A stretch of 64,000 nt of DNA, from contig NC_030990.1 of the NCBI RefSeq assembly GCF_000149955.1, positions 4,577,482 through 4,641,481 of the forward strand, read 5' to 3'. The notes beneath the pieces were generated by a model. That model ran no database searches and had not been told where the DNA came from. It saw nothing but the letters and a program-made list of their open reading frames with translations. Below, piece after piece: positions 54,774 to 64,000 of this stretch (position 1 is its first letter; each line of letters opens with the position of its first letter). The position numbers and the translations under genes are program-made. Source of the DNA: Fusarium oxysporum f. sp. lycopersici 4287 (lineage: Eukaryota > Ascomycota > Sordariomycetes > Hypocreales > Nectriaceae).

Positions 54774-56868
54774 TTAGAACCAGCTCAGACTAGAGAAAGT
54801 TAGACTACCTATATCTGAAGTATCTTCGATATGGGATATGTCGACCAATGAGGACTCTTGAAATAAGTCCAAAGGCAGGTCGGGAAAACTTCCACCAACG
54901 CTAGCAGGGTCACAGTCTAGGGCCGAATCCTCCGTCAAAAAGATGGTTGATAGAGAATCTAAAGGGCTTTGCAGCCCCTGGGCGGTAACTGATTCATCAG
55001 TCCATCCACCGTCCATCCTCCCATTCTTGGATTTTGGCAATGGTACCTTCTCCTGAAGACGTCCAAATAGCTCACCGACCAAATGGCCCTGCTTCTCAAC
55101 GATACGGTTATTCCGCTGCTCCACATACTCTTCACATGCAGATTGGAGCTGCTGCACAACCTGACAGTAGTACCTGGCAATACTATCATGCTTTTCAAAC
55201 CTCTGTAGCAACTGGCCTACAGTGACTAAATTTGATTGCAGCGGGAAAACGTGGTCCAAATCTGCAAAGGTAGCGACACCTAGGGTCAGAGCAGCAGTAA
55301 AGGCAGAGTGGACCTGAAATGGTAACCGTTTGGGTAAATCCTCTCTTATAAGGATAGTCTCAAGCAAGTGTACGATGCGTACAGCTGAGTCAACTGAAGC
55401 ATACACAAGAGCTGTGTCGGCATGTGATGGTGGTGGCGCTCCTTGTTGATCTCGATAGCTGTTATCACTGACACCTCCGCGCATTGCATGTGTGGCCGCT
55501 CGATCAAGGAGAACAGGCCGGGTCAGCAGCATGATCGACCAGTAGTATGACTGCTTCATGTTGGAGGATGCCAGGGTAGGTACATATTCAGACCCTTGAA
55601 CTAGTTCCACGCCCTCTAACCCATCAGCCTTTAGCCCGGAAGCCATGCGAGTTGCCCATGAGCGATGCTCCTGAGTCATGGTAGTGATGAAATGCCTTGA
55701 AACCTTGGAAGGTCCGTAGACCTCCCTCAAGACGGCTTCGATAATAGCTGCCATGTCGATGGCGGAAGAATAGCCTTTCTCGTCCTTTGTGTTGCGAGTC
55801 TCGTAGGTGCAGATAGGTCGACCTAGAGAACCACTGGCAAATGTATCAAACAGCCGTAATGCTTTCCAAAGACGTTCACGGAAAGCAGAAGCATCGTGAC
55901 TCATGTGGTGCGGTTTGTTCACTTTATGGATGCCCATGGCGCATGCAAGTCGACATGCGACCCCGATGGAGTGATAAGCGGCGTCTCTTCTTCCTGAGTT
56001 TATTTGATAGAAAGCGATCAAGTTGTGACACAGGATCAACGAGAGATTTGGCCCTTGGCTTGATTTCGAATTTATCAGATATTTGGCATATGAGTAGTAT
56101 GCTTTCCGCGGTTGCATCTTCGTCTCCCGGGCACGTAAGTGCGCCGTTTGCAAGGATCAAGTAGTAAATTGCGGAGGATAGGGTTGCAGCGTCGTCGTCT
56201 TGCTGAAGCCACTGCTCTATTTGTACTTGAACTTCTGATTCGTCCAAAGCACCCAGCAAATGACTTGTTGCCTGCATGCTCCAACTAACCAGTTGTTTCG
56301 CATGGGAAGCGCTGGGCTTTGGTGGGGGATCAGACCCGGCAACTGGATAAGGGGGATCAGACCCAGCAACTGGATAAGGGGGATCATGATTGGTATGGTA
56401 TTGTATCGGCTGCTCGACAAAAGGGCACGGCCCCAGGGTCCGAGCAACGAGCTGACGGATCTGCTGAAGAAAAGATTCATTGGCCGCACCCCCAAAATAG
56501 ACGGAGCCTTGTTGGTCATTCTCTGCTAGTCGATACGTGACATGGAATGTGGCGCCGATGTCCAAAAAGGAGTCTCCAAGCTGGCTCGCGGTCTGTTGAA
56601 GTGGCTGGTCCTGGGCAGTAATCGGATAGTTCAGTAGCATGTCTGTCAGTGGCTCCGGGGGTTCCCTTGGATCTATGCTGGCACTTTGGCGGGAGGAAAT
56701 GGATACCCGCCGTTTTGTAGTTAAATAGCGACATTCCGAGGCAATCTGTCGGATGGCGCATCGACGACATGGCAAGTTGCCGTCGCATCGCTCTTTTCGG
56801 CGTTTGCAGCTCTCGCATGCTGCCGCACATCGACGACGCATGCTATCGCTCAGCCTCTTGGTAGGCAT
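54774..56868 (-). CDS. Zn2Cys6 transcription factor of the tailoring-gene cluster, one frame break
   Basis: One exon, ~697 residues when read across one frame break. DNA-binding cluster C-x2-C-x6-C-x5-C-x2-C-x8-C (CESCKRRKERC...CRRCAIRQIASEC) near residues 19-45, then the fungal regulator domain (LILANGALTCPGDEDA; LIAFYQINSGRRDAAYHSIGVACRLA). At an A run (56103-56105, GGAAAGC on the coding strand) the frame shifts; the span exceeds a multiple of three by one, so one extra A explains it. Proline-rich tandem repeat DPPYPVAGS at ~residues 183-200. Start at 56868; a longer start at 56997 is possible but unlikely. Likely local regulator acting on TTCGGATC-type sites. Confidence 0.85.
56327..56390. 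repeat. 27-bp tandem repeat, two copies, coding
   Basis: The unit GGGGGATCAGACCC(G/A)GCAAC followed by TGGATAA occurs twice with one base difference plus the start of a third copy. It encodes DPPYPVAGS twice in the regulator, between the DNA-binding and regulator domains. Confidence 0.85.
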
Positions 56869-57429
56869 ATTGTATAAATGCCTCTTATATGGCCTTGTTA
56901 ATTCGGAGTAGAAAGTCACGAGAATGAGAAAATTGATAGTTATCCACGACGTACTTTGTAGAGTTTTTATAAATTCACTACCGATAAGACTACCCATTAA
57001 AATGCGGGGAAAGTGGGTAGCAGACTAACTGGTAACTATGTGTCAGGTATTGGGTCATAATTAGCCAGCTGGTATCAACGACTAACCATCTGCTAAATAA
57101 CATGTATAATCGGCTGGCAAGATACTTATACTACGAGGTGCACACGAGCTACATACAGCTGATGTTAAGAATTTATCAAGTCAAACAACTTGTATATGCA
57201 GTTAAAGCTTTGGGATGGTTACAGCATGTACAATTTTTACGGTGATCCTGCCCTGCCCTTCAAGCCTCATACCCCAGATGAATACCCCGCTTTTCACGGC
57301 CATTCCGGCCTTCAGCAAAGGCCGGCCTCCGTCTCGGTGCTGCGAAACTCCGAAGCGCAACACTACCGCAAATCATTTCAACTCAATATCTCACCTCCAT
57401 ATCCCACCTGTCCGACTCCGCGACGACCT
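56869..57429. other. intergenic between regulator and FAD monooxygenase
   Basis: Promoter of the regulator and 3' flank of the monooxygenase. A plus-strand frame at 57190-57495 has no domain and overlaps the last monooxygenase exon; not called. Confidence 0.5.
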
Positions 57430-59082
57430 CTACTGCTTAGATCTTTTGGCAGTCTTGTACAAGATAGTTGCTACAGGCAGCAGCAAGCCTGCTAGGAAGG
57501 ATATAACCCTGCCCAGAAGTCCATCGAGGTCGATGGTCTTGAGAAGATCAGCACTTTCAAGCTCCTCGATCTTGAATGTTAGTACAGGATAGGCGTCGAC
57601 TTACCGGCTGGGATGTGCCCCCGCTCTTAGCCACCCAAGCAAAAGAACGGTCAATCATCTTTCTCTCGTATGCATTGCACCTAGTCTCGATCTCTGGAGT
57701 AGACAGTGGCGGACCCGCTTCCGCCGCCCTTTTCAGCGCGAGCAATTGAGGCAACATGTCGGCAATGTCTCGCATAGCTTGGTTCCCGCCCATTCCCCTT
57801 ATGCCTTGTTAGCAGATTCTTACTTGTAGCTCGTGAACCGACTTGCCGGGTTGGCTGCATGGCATGCACAGCGTCGCCCACGAGCCATACGCACGGGTGG
57901 CCCTCTTCACGGACATTGCCATTGTGCGCCTGAAGTCGCTGTCGCCAGTCTTTCGAGAGCTTTGTACTCGCCCTGAGCCTTGTCACTGTAATGTTATCCT
58001 CATCACCGGCTCCAGCGGAGAGCATGACATGGCTATGCAAGGTGAGTGAGCGATACATGGACAAGCCATGGGTTGCGAAGCTTACTATTCTGGAGCCCAG
58101 TCACGAACTATATCAAGACAAAACTGTCTTCTATCGGTAACATCACTTGGGTTATCGAAGGGGCACAACTCGCGAGGAACAGACAGGCTCCAGTAGAATG
58201 ATGCTTGGTTCTCGTCAAAGTCGAAATCGTCATCTTGATCTTGATCCCCGCCTTTCTGTTGGGAGGCGGGCAAGTAAACTGCACATTGTCAATAGGGAAG
58301 TGGTAAATTATCAGAGTCAGTGGTATCCTACGCGCATAGTAGAGAGAGATCCCATTCTTGAACACCAGAATTGGACCGTTTAGAAGACGAGGGGGCAGCT
58401 GGCGCAGACGTTCCTTGGTGGCATTCCCTTTTGACAGAAAAGACACATGACTTTTCATGTCAACGAGATTCTTGGCCCCTATCTGCTTGTTTATCTGCAT
58501 ACTGAGTTCAGTATCTGTTATATTGGGGTGAAAAGAAATGGGCATCAAGCAAGATTCGCTAACCTTTGATCCGCTACCATCCGCAGCGACAAGAATGTCA
58601 CAGTACTCCGACGAGCCATCCGTGAAGTTGACTTTAACGCTCTCGTTTCCACTGGGACCATTCTCGATAATCTCGTAATTTGAGAAATGCTTGTCGAACT
58701 TGACCCTCCCCTCAGCAATGACGGGGTCAAGAAGCAGGTCACGCAGAACGACGCGATTGATGGCCGATGACTTGGAGTAGGTAGGCAGCGCTGACAGGTC
58801 CAGAATAGTCTGGAACTTGGTGTTGCAGATACTTGGTGCTGTCTTGGAAGAGCCAGAATATCTCCCAAGCTTTTGCACAATAGATTCCAACTGCGAATCG
58901 GTCAGGCAAGAGGCCAGACCTGTTAAAGCAGGATCACCCAGACGGATCTGGTATCCTTCTCTCTTAAGGGTTTCCTCGTCTCTCTCGAAGACCATTGTGT
59001 CAACGCCATTGTTGATAAGCCCGTTAGCTAGCAGTGAGCCTGCCAGACCACCGCCAACTATACAGACTCTGAAATTACCCAT
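57430..59082 (-). CDS. FAD-dependent monooxygenase (PHBH/UbiH-like)
   Basis: Six exons: 59082-58564, 58494-58332, 58278-58086, 58032-57847, 57797-57605 and 57570-57430, 464 residues, all phases consistent. Aromatic or polyketide hydroxylase/epoxidase using FAD and NAD(P)H. Seen: VCIVGGGLAGSLLANGL (FAD Rossmann), LVAADGSGSK (DG motif), WLVGDAVHAMQPTRGMGG (GD motif and FAD ribityl loop) and a C-terminal membrane helix (ISFLAGLLLPVATILY). The first intron (69 nt) is a multiple of three and could be retained. The fourth intron (57846-57798) is GC-AG, the fifth (57604-57571) only 34 nt. Part of the tailoring-gene group. Confidence 0.9.
57571..57604 (-). other. ultra-short 34-nt intron
   Basis: GTAAGT donor, perfect TACTAAC branch point and CAAG acceptor in only 34 nt. 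Its removal joins SGGTSQP in frame to IEELESADLLKT, the expected tail of the family. Confidence 0.65.
57798..57846 (-). other. GC-AG intron in the FAD monooxygenase
   Basis: 49 nt, donor GCAAGT, branch CTGCTAAC, acceptor ATAAG. It restores the conserved MQPTRGMGG motif exactly; no GT donor does so. Confidence 0.75.
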
Positions 59083-59466
59083 GGTGAGTATGTGAGAGAC
59101 TAGAACAGATGATGGTTTTGTCGATTTACGGTGGATCTAAGGAGTTGAGAATGTTTGTTGAAGGCATTAGTAAATAATGTAATTGCCCAGAGTCCATCCA
59201 TTGCCAATGCGCTAAGCAACTAACCGTTGTATGTCCCGGATGGAACTGCGAAAGAGTGGAAACGGTCCCGGCCCGGGGTCCTGTGATCCGAAGGTTAGAT
59301 CTAATACGTCGACGGGAATATCTGGGGCAAAGAAGTGTTTTAGGCCTTGAATTATCTGGTCAAGACTCTAAAGGCCTGTTGAATTTTGCATTTCTTTATA
59401 GAAGGAAATATATTTTCTAAGGTTTATAATTTGTTAAATATATTAAACAAATATTAGAATAACTTA
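59083..59466. other. promoter of FAD monooxygenase, AT-rich right half
   Basis: Contains TTCGGATC (minus strand, 59285-59292) and CCGGCCCGGGG. From ~59380 it becomes AT-rich, right at the 5' break of the P450 fragment. Confidence 0.5.
59285..59292 (-). promoter_or_regulatory. TTCGGATC element upstream of FAD monooxygenase
   Basis: GATCCGAA on the plus strand, 203 bases before the monooxygenase start. Confidence 0.4.
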
Positions 59467-59873
59467 AGCAGTATGTAGAATTAGATGTACCTCGCAACGC
59501 ACAGCATCTCGTTGTGGGTGACAAAGTCGTGCCTGCAGGTAGCGTCCTTGGAATATCAGCTTACAACATGAACTTCAGTAAAGAGCTCTGGGGCGAAGAC
59601 GCTGATACATTCAACCCTGACCATTGGCTAGGTATTGGTGGAAAGAGTCTGGATACCAATATGTGTTCATTCTCTAAAGGCATACGGAGCTGTCTTGGAC
59701 AGAACTTGGCATACGCAGAGATACACTATATTCTCACTTATCTTTTCAAGAAGTACGAGGTTAGCTTGGTGGACAAAGAGGCTAAGATAGAAGTCTTTGA
59801 TCGGTTTACAACCTATGTAACTAGCCACGCTGTTATGGTGGACTTGGGACGGCGTGAGGCACAGTGACCGCAA
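59467..59873 (+). pseudogene. cytochrome P450 C-terminal fragment
   Basis: About 130 codons cover only the end of a P450: PAGSVLGISAYNMNFSKELWGEDADTF-like PERF region and the heme loop FSKGIRSCLGQNLA with the Cys ligand, then a normal stop at 59865. The upstream ~370 residues are absent; sequence there is AT-rich and noncoding, with a stop just before the frame. A P450 of the tailoring group lost its 5' part by insertion, deletion or RIP. Confidence 0.8.
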
Positions 59874-60790
59874 CAGTTGGCAGGGAATTGTGATAACTTT
59901 AGGACATTGTCAATATCAGAGCTTTGTAGGTAGTTGGTTACTTTAGTCTGTATTCACTTGGGATGTTAATACCCGCTCTTGATCTTCTTTCACGTACTAA
60001 GATAATTAATTATATATACCAAGGACTTAGGTTACATCCTTTACTATTTACTATAGTTTTATATATACTGGTATTGCACGCTACTGGGTCATGCTTGGCT
60101 TGCTTTTCTCAGTAGCCTCTAGATATTAGACAAGAACATACAACAGGTAGATAACCCTTGGCCACTCAATGACTACAAATTGGGCAGAAACCATGCTCCT
60201 GTTGTCGACGGAGAGATGAATGGCCCCTCGGGTGGACAGAGCATCACTAGGACTATGAGGGGCTCGCTTCTGTGCCAGCCCCAAGCGCTCGAGCTGAAAC
60301 CTATACTAGTCGAGTTTAGTTTAGCCGGATGGCCTTTTTGCGGACTTCTGCTAAAGTCCGGTATGATCGTTTCGTCCCGCTGCCGCCCGGTACCCGGACC
60401 CGGATCCGGGCTCCGATCCGGGTTTTGTAAGAAAGAAATGTCAACGTGCAGGTCATGGGGTACTGTGAGCCCCTGGAAGTAGACTCCTAGGAGCGAGTTC
60501 ATAAGAAATAATTCATGCTATAGGCCAGACCAAATAGCAATCACAAGTCCATTGATTACATTCTCCTAAAATTAATTACCAGGATATTATGTCTCTCGAC
60601 GCAAATTATAGAATTCCTCAGACTCAGCAAGCAGCTATTAGAAATGACTCAGGTCCTGACTCTAGAGATTTAATAGATACGACAAGACCTAATATTTGAA
60701 TATATGTACTATAGAGATATATACTAAAATGTTACGTAATTCTGTAGAATTCTACACCAGCGCATGCTCGGTCACAGCCACTGAAACGAT
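59874..60790. other. intergenic with AT-rich stretch and CCGG-rich near-palindromes
   Basis: No gene supported. Around 59990-60080 the sequence is AT-rich. Around 60390-60425 there is a dense run of CCGG/GATCCG units (GGACCCGGATCCGGGCTCCG) able to form hairpins and containing CGGATC-type sites. Frames in both directions at 60173-60502 have no recognisable content. Confidence 0.45.
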
Positions 60791-60881
60791 CTAAAATACC
60801 TCCCTTCTAGGCATTCCTCTATGAGAGTACAGACACGGAAATCTTGTCTTATCGCCCGTCACTCTTGAACCTTCTCTCCAC

Positions 60882-61816
60882 TCATCGGAAGTTTCCTTGT
60901 CCGTTGCAGCGAGACAGGGGAGGGTTGCTACCAGGCTTAGCACAAGCAGAGATAGCACCTTCAATCCAGGTGATGCCGTTGTAGCTTCCCTCGCCACGGC
61001 TATCGGCATACCAAGTACCGACCTCAGTGGCAGATCCAATGCAGCCGCGGAACTGACGACCAGAACGACGAGTGGTGAGAGGCTTGGTGATCATGACACC
61101 ACACTGACCATCCTTGATAGTAGCTTTGGTGATGACTGAGGTCTGCGTGGTCCAGGTGCGGCTGTAGTTGATGCCAAGAGACCCAGCCAGCTTGTCCTTG
61201 ACGAACGTGAGATCGACTCCAGCACTGCCTCCAACGGTGTTGGCGACGCTGTAGCCTGAAGACACACTGATGTCCATGTCCCCGACGGCGCAGACAACAG
61301 GCGACATCTGCACGTCCCAGTCGACAAAGTCTCAGTCTTGTCGGTGGTGATGTAGAAGGTGCCGTCACAGTCAGCTCGCTTTNNNNNNNNNNNNNNNNNN
61401 NNNNNNNNNNNNNNNNNNNNNNNNNNNNNNNNNNNNNNNNNNNNNNNNNNNNNNNNNNNNNNNNNNNNNNNNNNNNNNNNNNNNNNNNNNNNNNNNNNNN
61501 NNNNNNNNNNNNNNNNNNNNNNNNNNNNNNNNNNNNNNNNNNNNNNNNNNNNNNNNNNNNNNNNNNNNNNNNNNNNNNNNNNNNNNNNNNNNNNNCTCCT
61601 CCTTGACGACGTAGGCTATTAGGTTTTCAGCATATGTTCTTGAAATAGTCTTCAGAATGTCAACTTACAAACACTCTTTACAGGAACAATGACATCGCCA
61701 GGCTGAATTTGGTGGTTGGGAGTCCACTTAATGGCTCCTGGGAAGGGGGAGTCTTCGAACGGAATCGCGCCAGTGGCAGAAATGAGCAAAGCATAGACGA
61801 GGCTAAGATGATGCAT
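60882..61816 (-). CDS. secreted protein of unknown function, interrupted by gap
   Basis: Exon 1 is 61816-61669 with signal peptide MHHLSLVYALLISATGAIP; an intron 61668-61616 (GTAAGT donor) follows and exon 2 (SYVVKEE) runs into the gap 61595-61383. After the gap the sequence encodes ADCDGTFYITTDKT; then the frame changes near 61335 and DWDVQMSPVVCAVGDMD, GVMITKPLTTRRSGRQFRGC and TWYADSRGEGSYNGITWIEGAISAC follow to a stop at 60882. Cys residues suggest disulfides. I do not recognise the family; it resembles small fungal secreted proteins and may be an effector. The frame change beside the gap may be an assembly error. Confidence 0.5.
61383..61595. other. assembly gap (213 N)
   Basis: All N, inside the secreted-protein gene. 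Confidence 0.99.
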
Positions 61817-62632
61817 CTTGTAAAGATTATCAGACTTGACTTTGATATGAGAGATGAGGGAGAATGTGATTGTATGAGTTGGCGCGGTTGATTTGCTCTT
61901 CGTTAAGTAGGAGCCAACCAAGTATTTATATTTGAGCGTGATACTCAAACGCGATGATCAAATTCTGGGTCTTATTCCAATGAAAGTATCATCTTCTGAC
62001 TTTCATGTCGCCCAACAGCACTAAGTCTAACGGTCCTCCTAGCACTGCTCAGAAAACGGATCACGCATGCTACGTCACTCCATGCATTTGACAGCTTCTA
62101 GGTACGATGTCAATCCTTATTTCAATAGAGTTTATCTGGGGCGAGTAAATAACGCACTTTCCTTTTCTGACGCGAGTTCTGGAGTTCTGAAGTGGAGATT
62201 CGTCTCAGGTTTCTCAGGGTTGTTGATGATCAAGTCACTATTGTAGTTAGTTCATTGGTGGGGCAACCAAACTAATAGGAACAGCTGCTCGTATAGTAAG
62301 AGACGTTAGATCCTTTGGCACTGGGTTCTTGAATCATGCCATGAAAATATCAAATTTGTGTTACCTGATAGGCGGGAATATTGTACCAAGCTCAACTGCC
62401 GATATACGGCTTCACCGATGATCGGTTTACGAATATCCTGTTTGGATCAAAGAGTTGTTGTATAGGCCCTTGTATCTTTAGCTATTACAGGAATTCTTCT
62501 CGGACCGGCAAGAAATATAATGAATGAAGAATAGAGACAAACTGTATAAAGATCTTAGCTCATCTACCGTAGAAATTCAACTAGCCAACTCAACTTCCTC
62601 AACCTATTCTTTCTTCTTGTATCCTATTCATC
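61817..62632. other. divergent promoter between two secreted-protein genes
   Basis: About 800 bases without an open frame of note. Both flanking genes start outward and both encode secreted proteins, so common control is possible. Confidence 0.45.
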
Positions 62633-63161
62633 ATGCAAATTTCTCTCTTCACAGTGGCCCTCATGGCCATCAGCGGGTTCGTCACGTCTACACAGCCCCC
62701 TGACATCTCCTTGCAAAGAAGCTAACGACTTCGTTGACTGAACGGATAGTGCTCACGCTGCTCTTCACAAGGCTGCTGCCTGTGTGTCCAACAGGGTGTC
62801 GTCCCCCGTAGGCGGAACCCCATTCAGCCCAAGCTACAACTGGCAGACCACCTATGAAGTCCTTGCCGATGCTACCAAGTGCGCTTGCGATATGTATAAG
62901 CAGCGAAACACTGGTGGTGAGATGTGGGACACGTGCCCTGATTGTACTTTTGTGAGCTTAGGCTGCTCTAAGCTGGATCGCTTTTTTTTTTCGCTAATGT
63001 TCTCACTAGGATGGAACAATCTGCAACTCGGCAGAGGGCCACATGGGTGGCGATGAGGTATGATTAGAGAGATTAATGTGAAATTAAAGATACTGATCAG
63101 TTCATAGTTTACGTATTACTGCGAAGAGAAGTGTGGCGCTCAGGGTGCCGAGGCTGATTAA
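62633..63161 (+). CDS. small secreted cysteine-rich protein, candidate effector
   Basis: Four exons: 62633-62676, 62750-62951, 63010-63057 and 63108-63161, 115 residues. Signal peptide MQISLFTVALMAISGAHA; mature protein with eight Cys (AAACVS, KCACDM, TCPDC, TICNS, YYCEEKCG). All phases fit and the stop follows GAEAD. The intron acceptors have usual CTAG/ATAG ends. No family recognised. Confidence 0.7.
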
Positions 63162-63779
63162 TAGTTTTGGGACATTTGTAGTATCATAGTTATATTAGAG
63201 TAGCAGTTTTATCTACGAAGTTGTTTTAAGACATCTGTGTGTCCAAGCTGTCATTGGTACATGTATTGGAAAAGCACCACAAATAGTGTAATTGTCTCAG
63301 TCTTTCTTTTCAAGATTTACACAAGCTGTTTAAGAGTACGAATAGGACTGGTGAGGCTAATGCGAAGAAAGCGCCTTGGCGACAACGCAGAGTGCTAGGG
63401 TTACTCTTGTTTAGTCGAATGGTTGAAAAATTGCAGTCGGGAGCTGACGTTATTCTAAGGGAGGCGAGGGTCGTGGTTGAAGGACATAATACAAGAACCC
63501 AATAGTTCGATTGACGTTGAGTATCGCGACATCGACTATGGATCTTGTTCCAAGATCAGTTCGCTCTACCAGAAGGTTCAAAGGCTCTGGCAGAGTGTAG
63601 AAAAAGACCTTTTAGAGAACCTGATTACAATCGGCTTATGGCAGAATCGCGAGAAGGTTCGACAGGCCAAGAAACCACGCTGGACTTTCTATGACTAGAG
63701 TCGGTACAGGAACATTATATCAAAGGCAAAGTGTCTCAAGCGATCACCTCATACAAGAACTAAGGCATACGTATTAAGA
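63162..63779. other. region with possible decayed coding upstream of the CorA-like segment
   Basis: A plus-strand frame at 63477-63698 (IDVEYRDIDYGSC; LWQSVEKDLLENLITIGLWQ) may belong to the N-terminal part of the gene ending in the CorA-like segment, but stops and missing splice sites prevent a model. Confidence 0.3.
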
Positions 63780-64000
63780 TATCTTGAACTTCATCGACTT
63801 ACTCTCGGAAATCCTCCAGAAAATAAGCAATTATCTTGACCAACAACGCGCTGATGACATTAAACGGTTTACCTATGTCACAGTTATCTTCTTGCCGCTG
63901 GGGTTCTCAACCAGGTTGTTTAGTACGCCAGGCAGTTTAACTCTGGCCTACATGATCGCTACAGCAGTTTCTGCACTGCTCATCACGGCGATAATTTTGC
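63780..64000 (+). CDS. CorA-like Mg2+-transporter-type C-terminal domain (partial, runs off window)
   Basis: One frame to the window end encodes LNFIDLLSEILQKISNYLDQ, then FTYVTVIFLPLGFSTRLFS and a second membrane helix LAYMIATAVSALLITAIIL. The helix-FLPLGF-turn-helix pattern is the membrane end of fungal CorA-like proteins, often fused to unrelated N-terminal regions. Whether the gene is intact cannot be told. Confidence 0.5.

Noticed and set aside
57190..57592. Overlapping plus-strand frames of ~100-125 codons
   Set aside because: They overlap the last exon of the FAD monooxygenase on the other strand and contain no domain or signal peptide.
1..64000. CRISPR arrays, bacterial operons, tRNA or rRNA genes
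   Set aside because: Intron-rich eukaryotic genes throughout; no spaced direct repeats, and no tRNA- or rRNA-like sequence was noticed on reading. A tRNA scan would be decisive.

Overview
The window looks like nuclear DNA of a filamentous ascomycete, most likely a Sordariomycete of the Fusarium type. Genes carry short introns (mostly 46-65 nt, GTRNGT donors, CTRAY-like branch points), there are Zn2Cys6 regulators, fungal-only families, small secreted cysteine-rich proteins, and AT-rich gene-free tracts that look like repeat-induced point mutation (RIP) debris. The organism is inferred from gene style; no species marker is present. Three runs of N (30606-30705, 33248-34214, 61383-61595) are assembly gaps.

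Region 1 (1-9.7 kb) is the most interesting: a candidate regulated-cell-death locus. A gasdermin-like protein gene (404-1273) is tail-to-tail with a gene joining a DUF7580-like N-terminus to an intact subtilisin (S8) protease (4329-1349). That gene is head-to-head with a zinc-finger/TPR/CHAT (caspase-like) gene (4736-9724) whose CHAT catalytic histidine is replaced. Fungal gasdermin-like proteins are known to be activated by linked S8 or CHAT proteases, so this layout suggests executioner, protease and second sensor/pseudoprotease in one module.

Region 2 (10-21 kb) holds an alkaline ceramidase with a 5-nt microexon, a secreted Mn-type lipoxygenase, a decayed second copy of the lipoxygenase 3' end, a membrane-protein gene with an early stop, a RIP-like pseudogene, and an AT-rich block. 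Region 3 (21-37 kb) holds a very large protein of unknown function with one frame break, a PAN/Apple-like secreted protein broken by a gap, a tyrosinase 3' part with one in-frame TAG, and a Thr-rich secreted protein.

Region 4 (37-48.7 kb) looks like a catabolic cluster: a 3-hydroxyisobutyrate-dehydrogenase-like enzyme, a Zn2Cys6 regulator (plus a relic of a second copy), an FAH-family hydrolase, a luciferase-domain protein, a GH3 beta-glucosidase with PA14 insert, and a sugar transporter. The two divergent promoters here share a CGG-N7-CGG element (one copy and three copies), suggesting one regulon.

Region 5 (50-60 kb) looks like tailoring genes of a secondary-metabolite cluster without a visible backbone synthase: alpha/beta hydrolase, Baeyer-Villiger-type monooxygenase, metallo-beta-lactamase-fold enzyme, Zn2Cys6 regulator, FAD monooxygenase and a 5'-truncated P450. 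The octamer TTCGGATC recurs in three of its promoter regions. The end of the window has two small secreted proteins and a partial CorA-like gene. Several frame breaks sit in short homopolymers or next to gaps, so some 'broken' genes may be sequencing errors.
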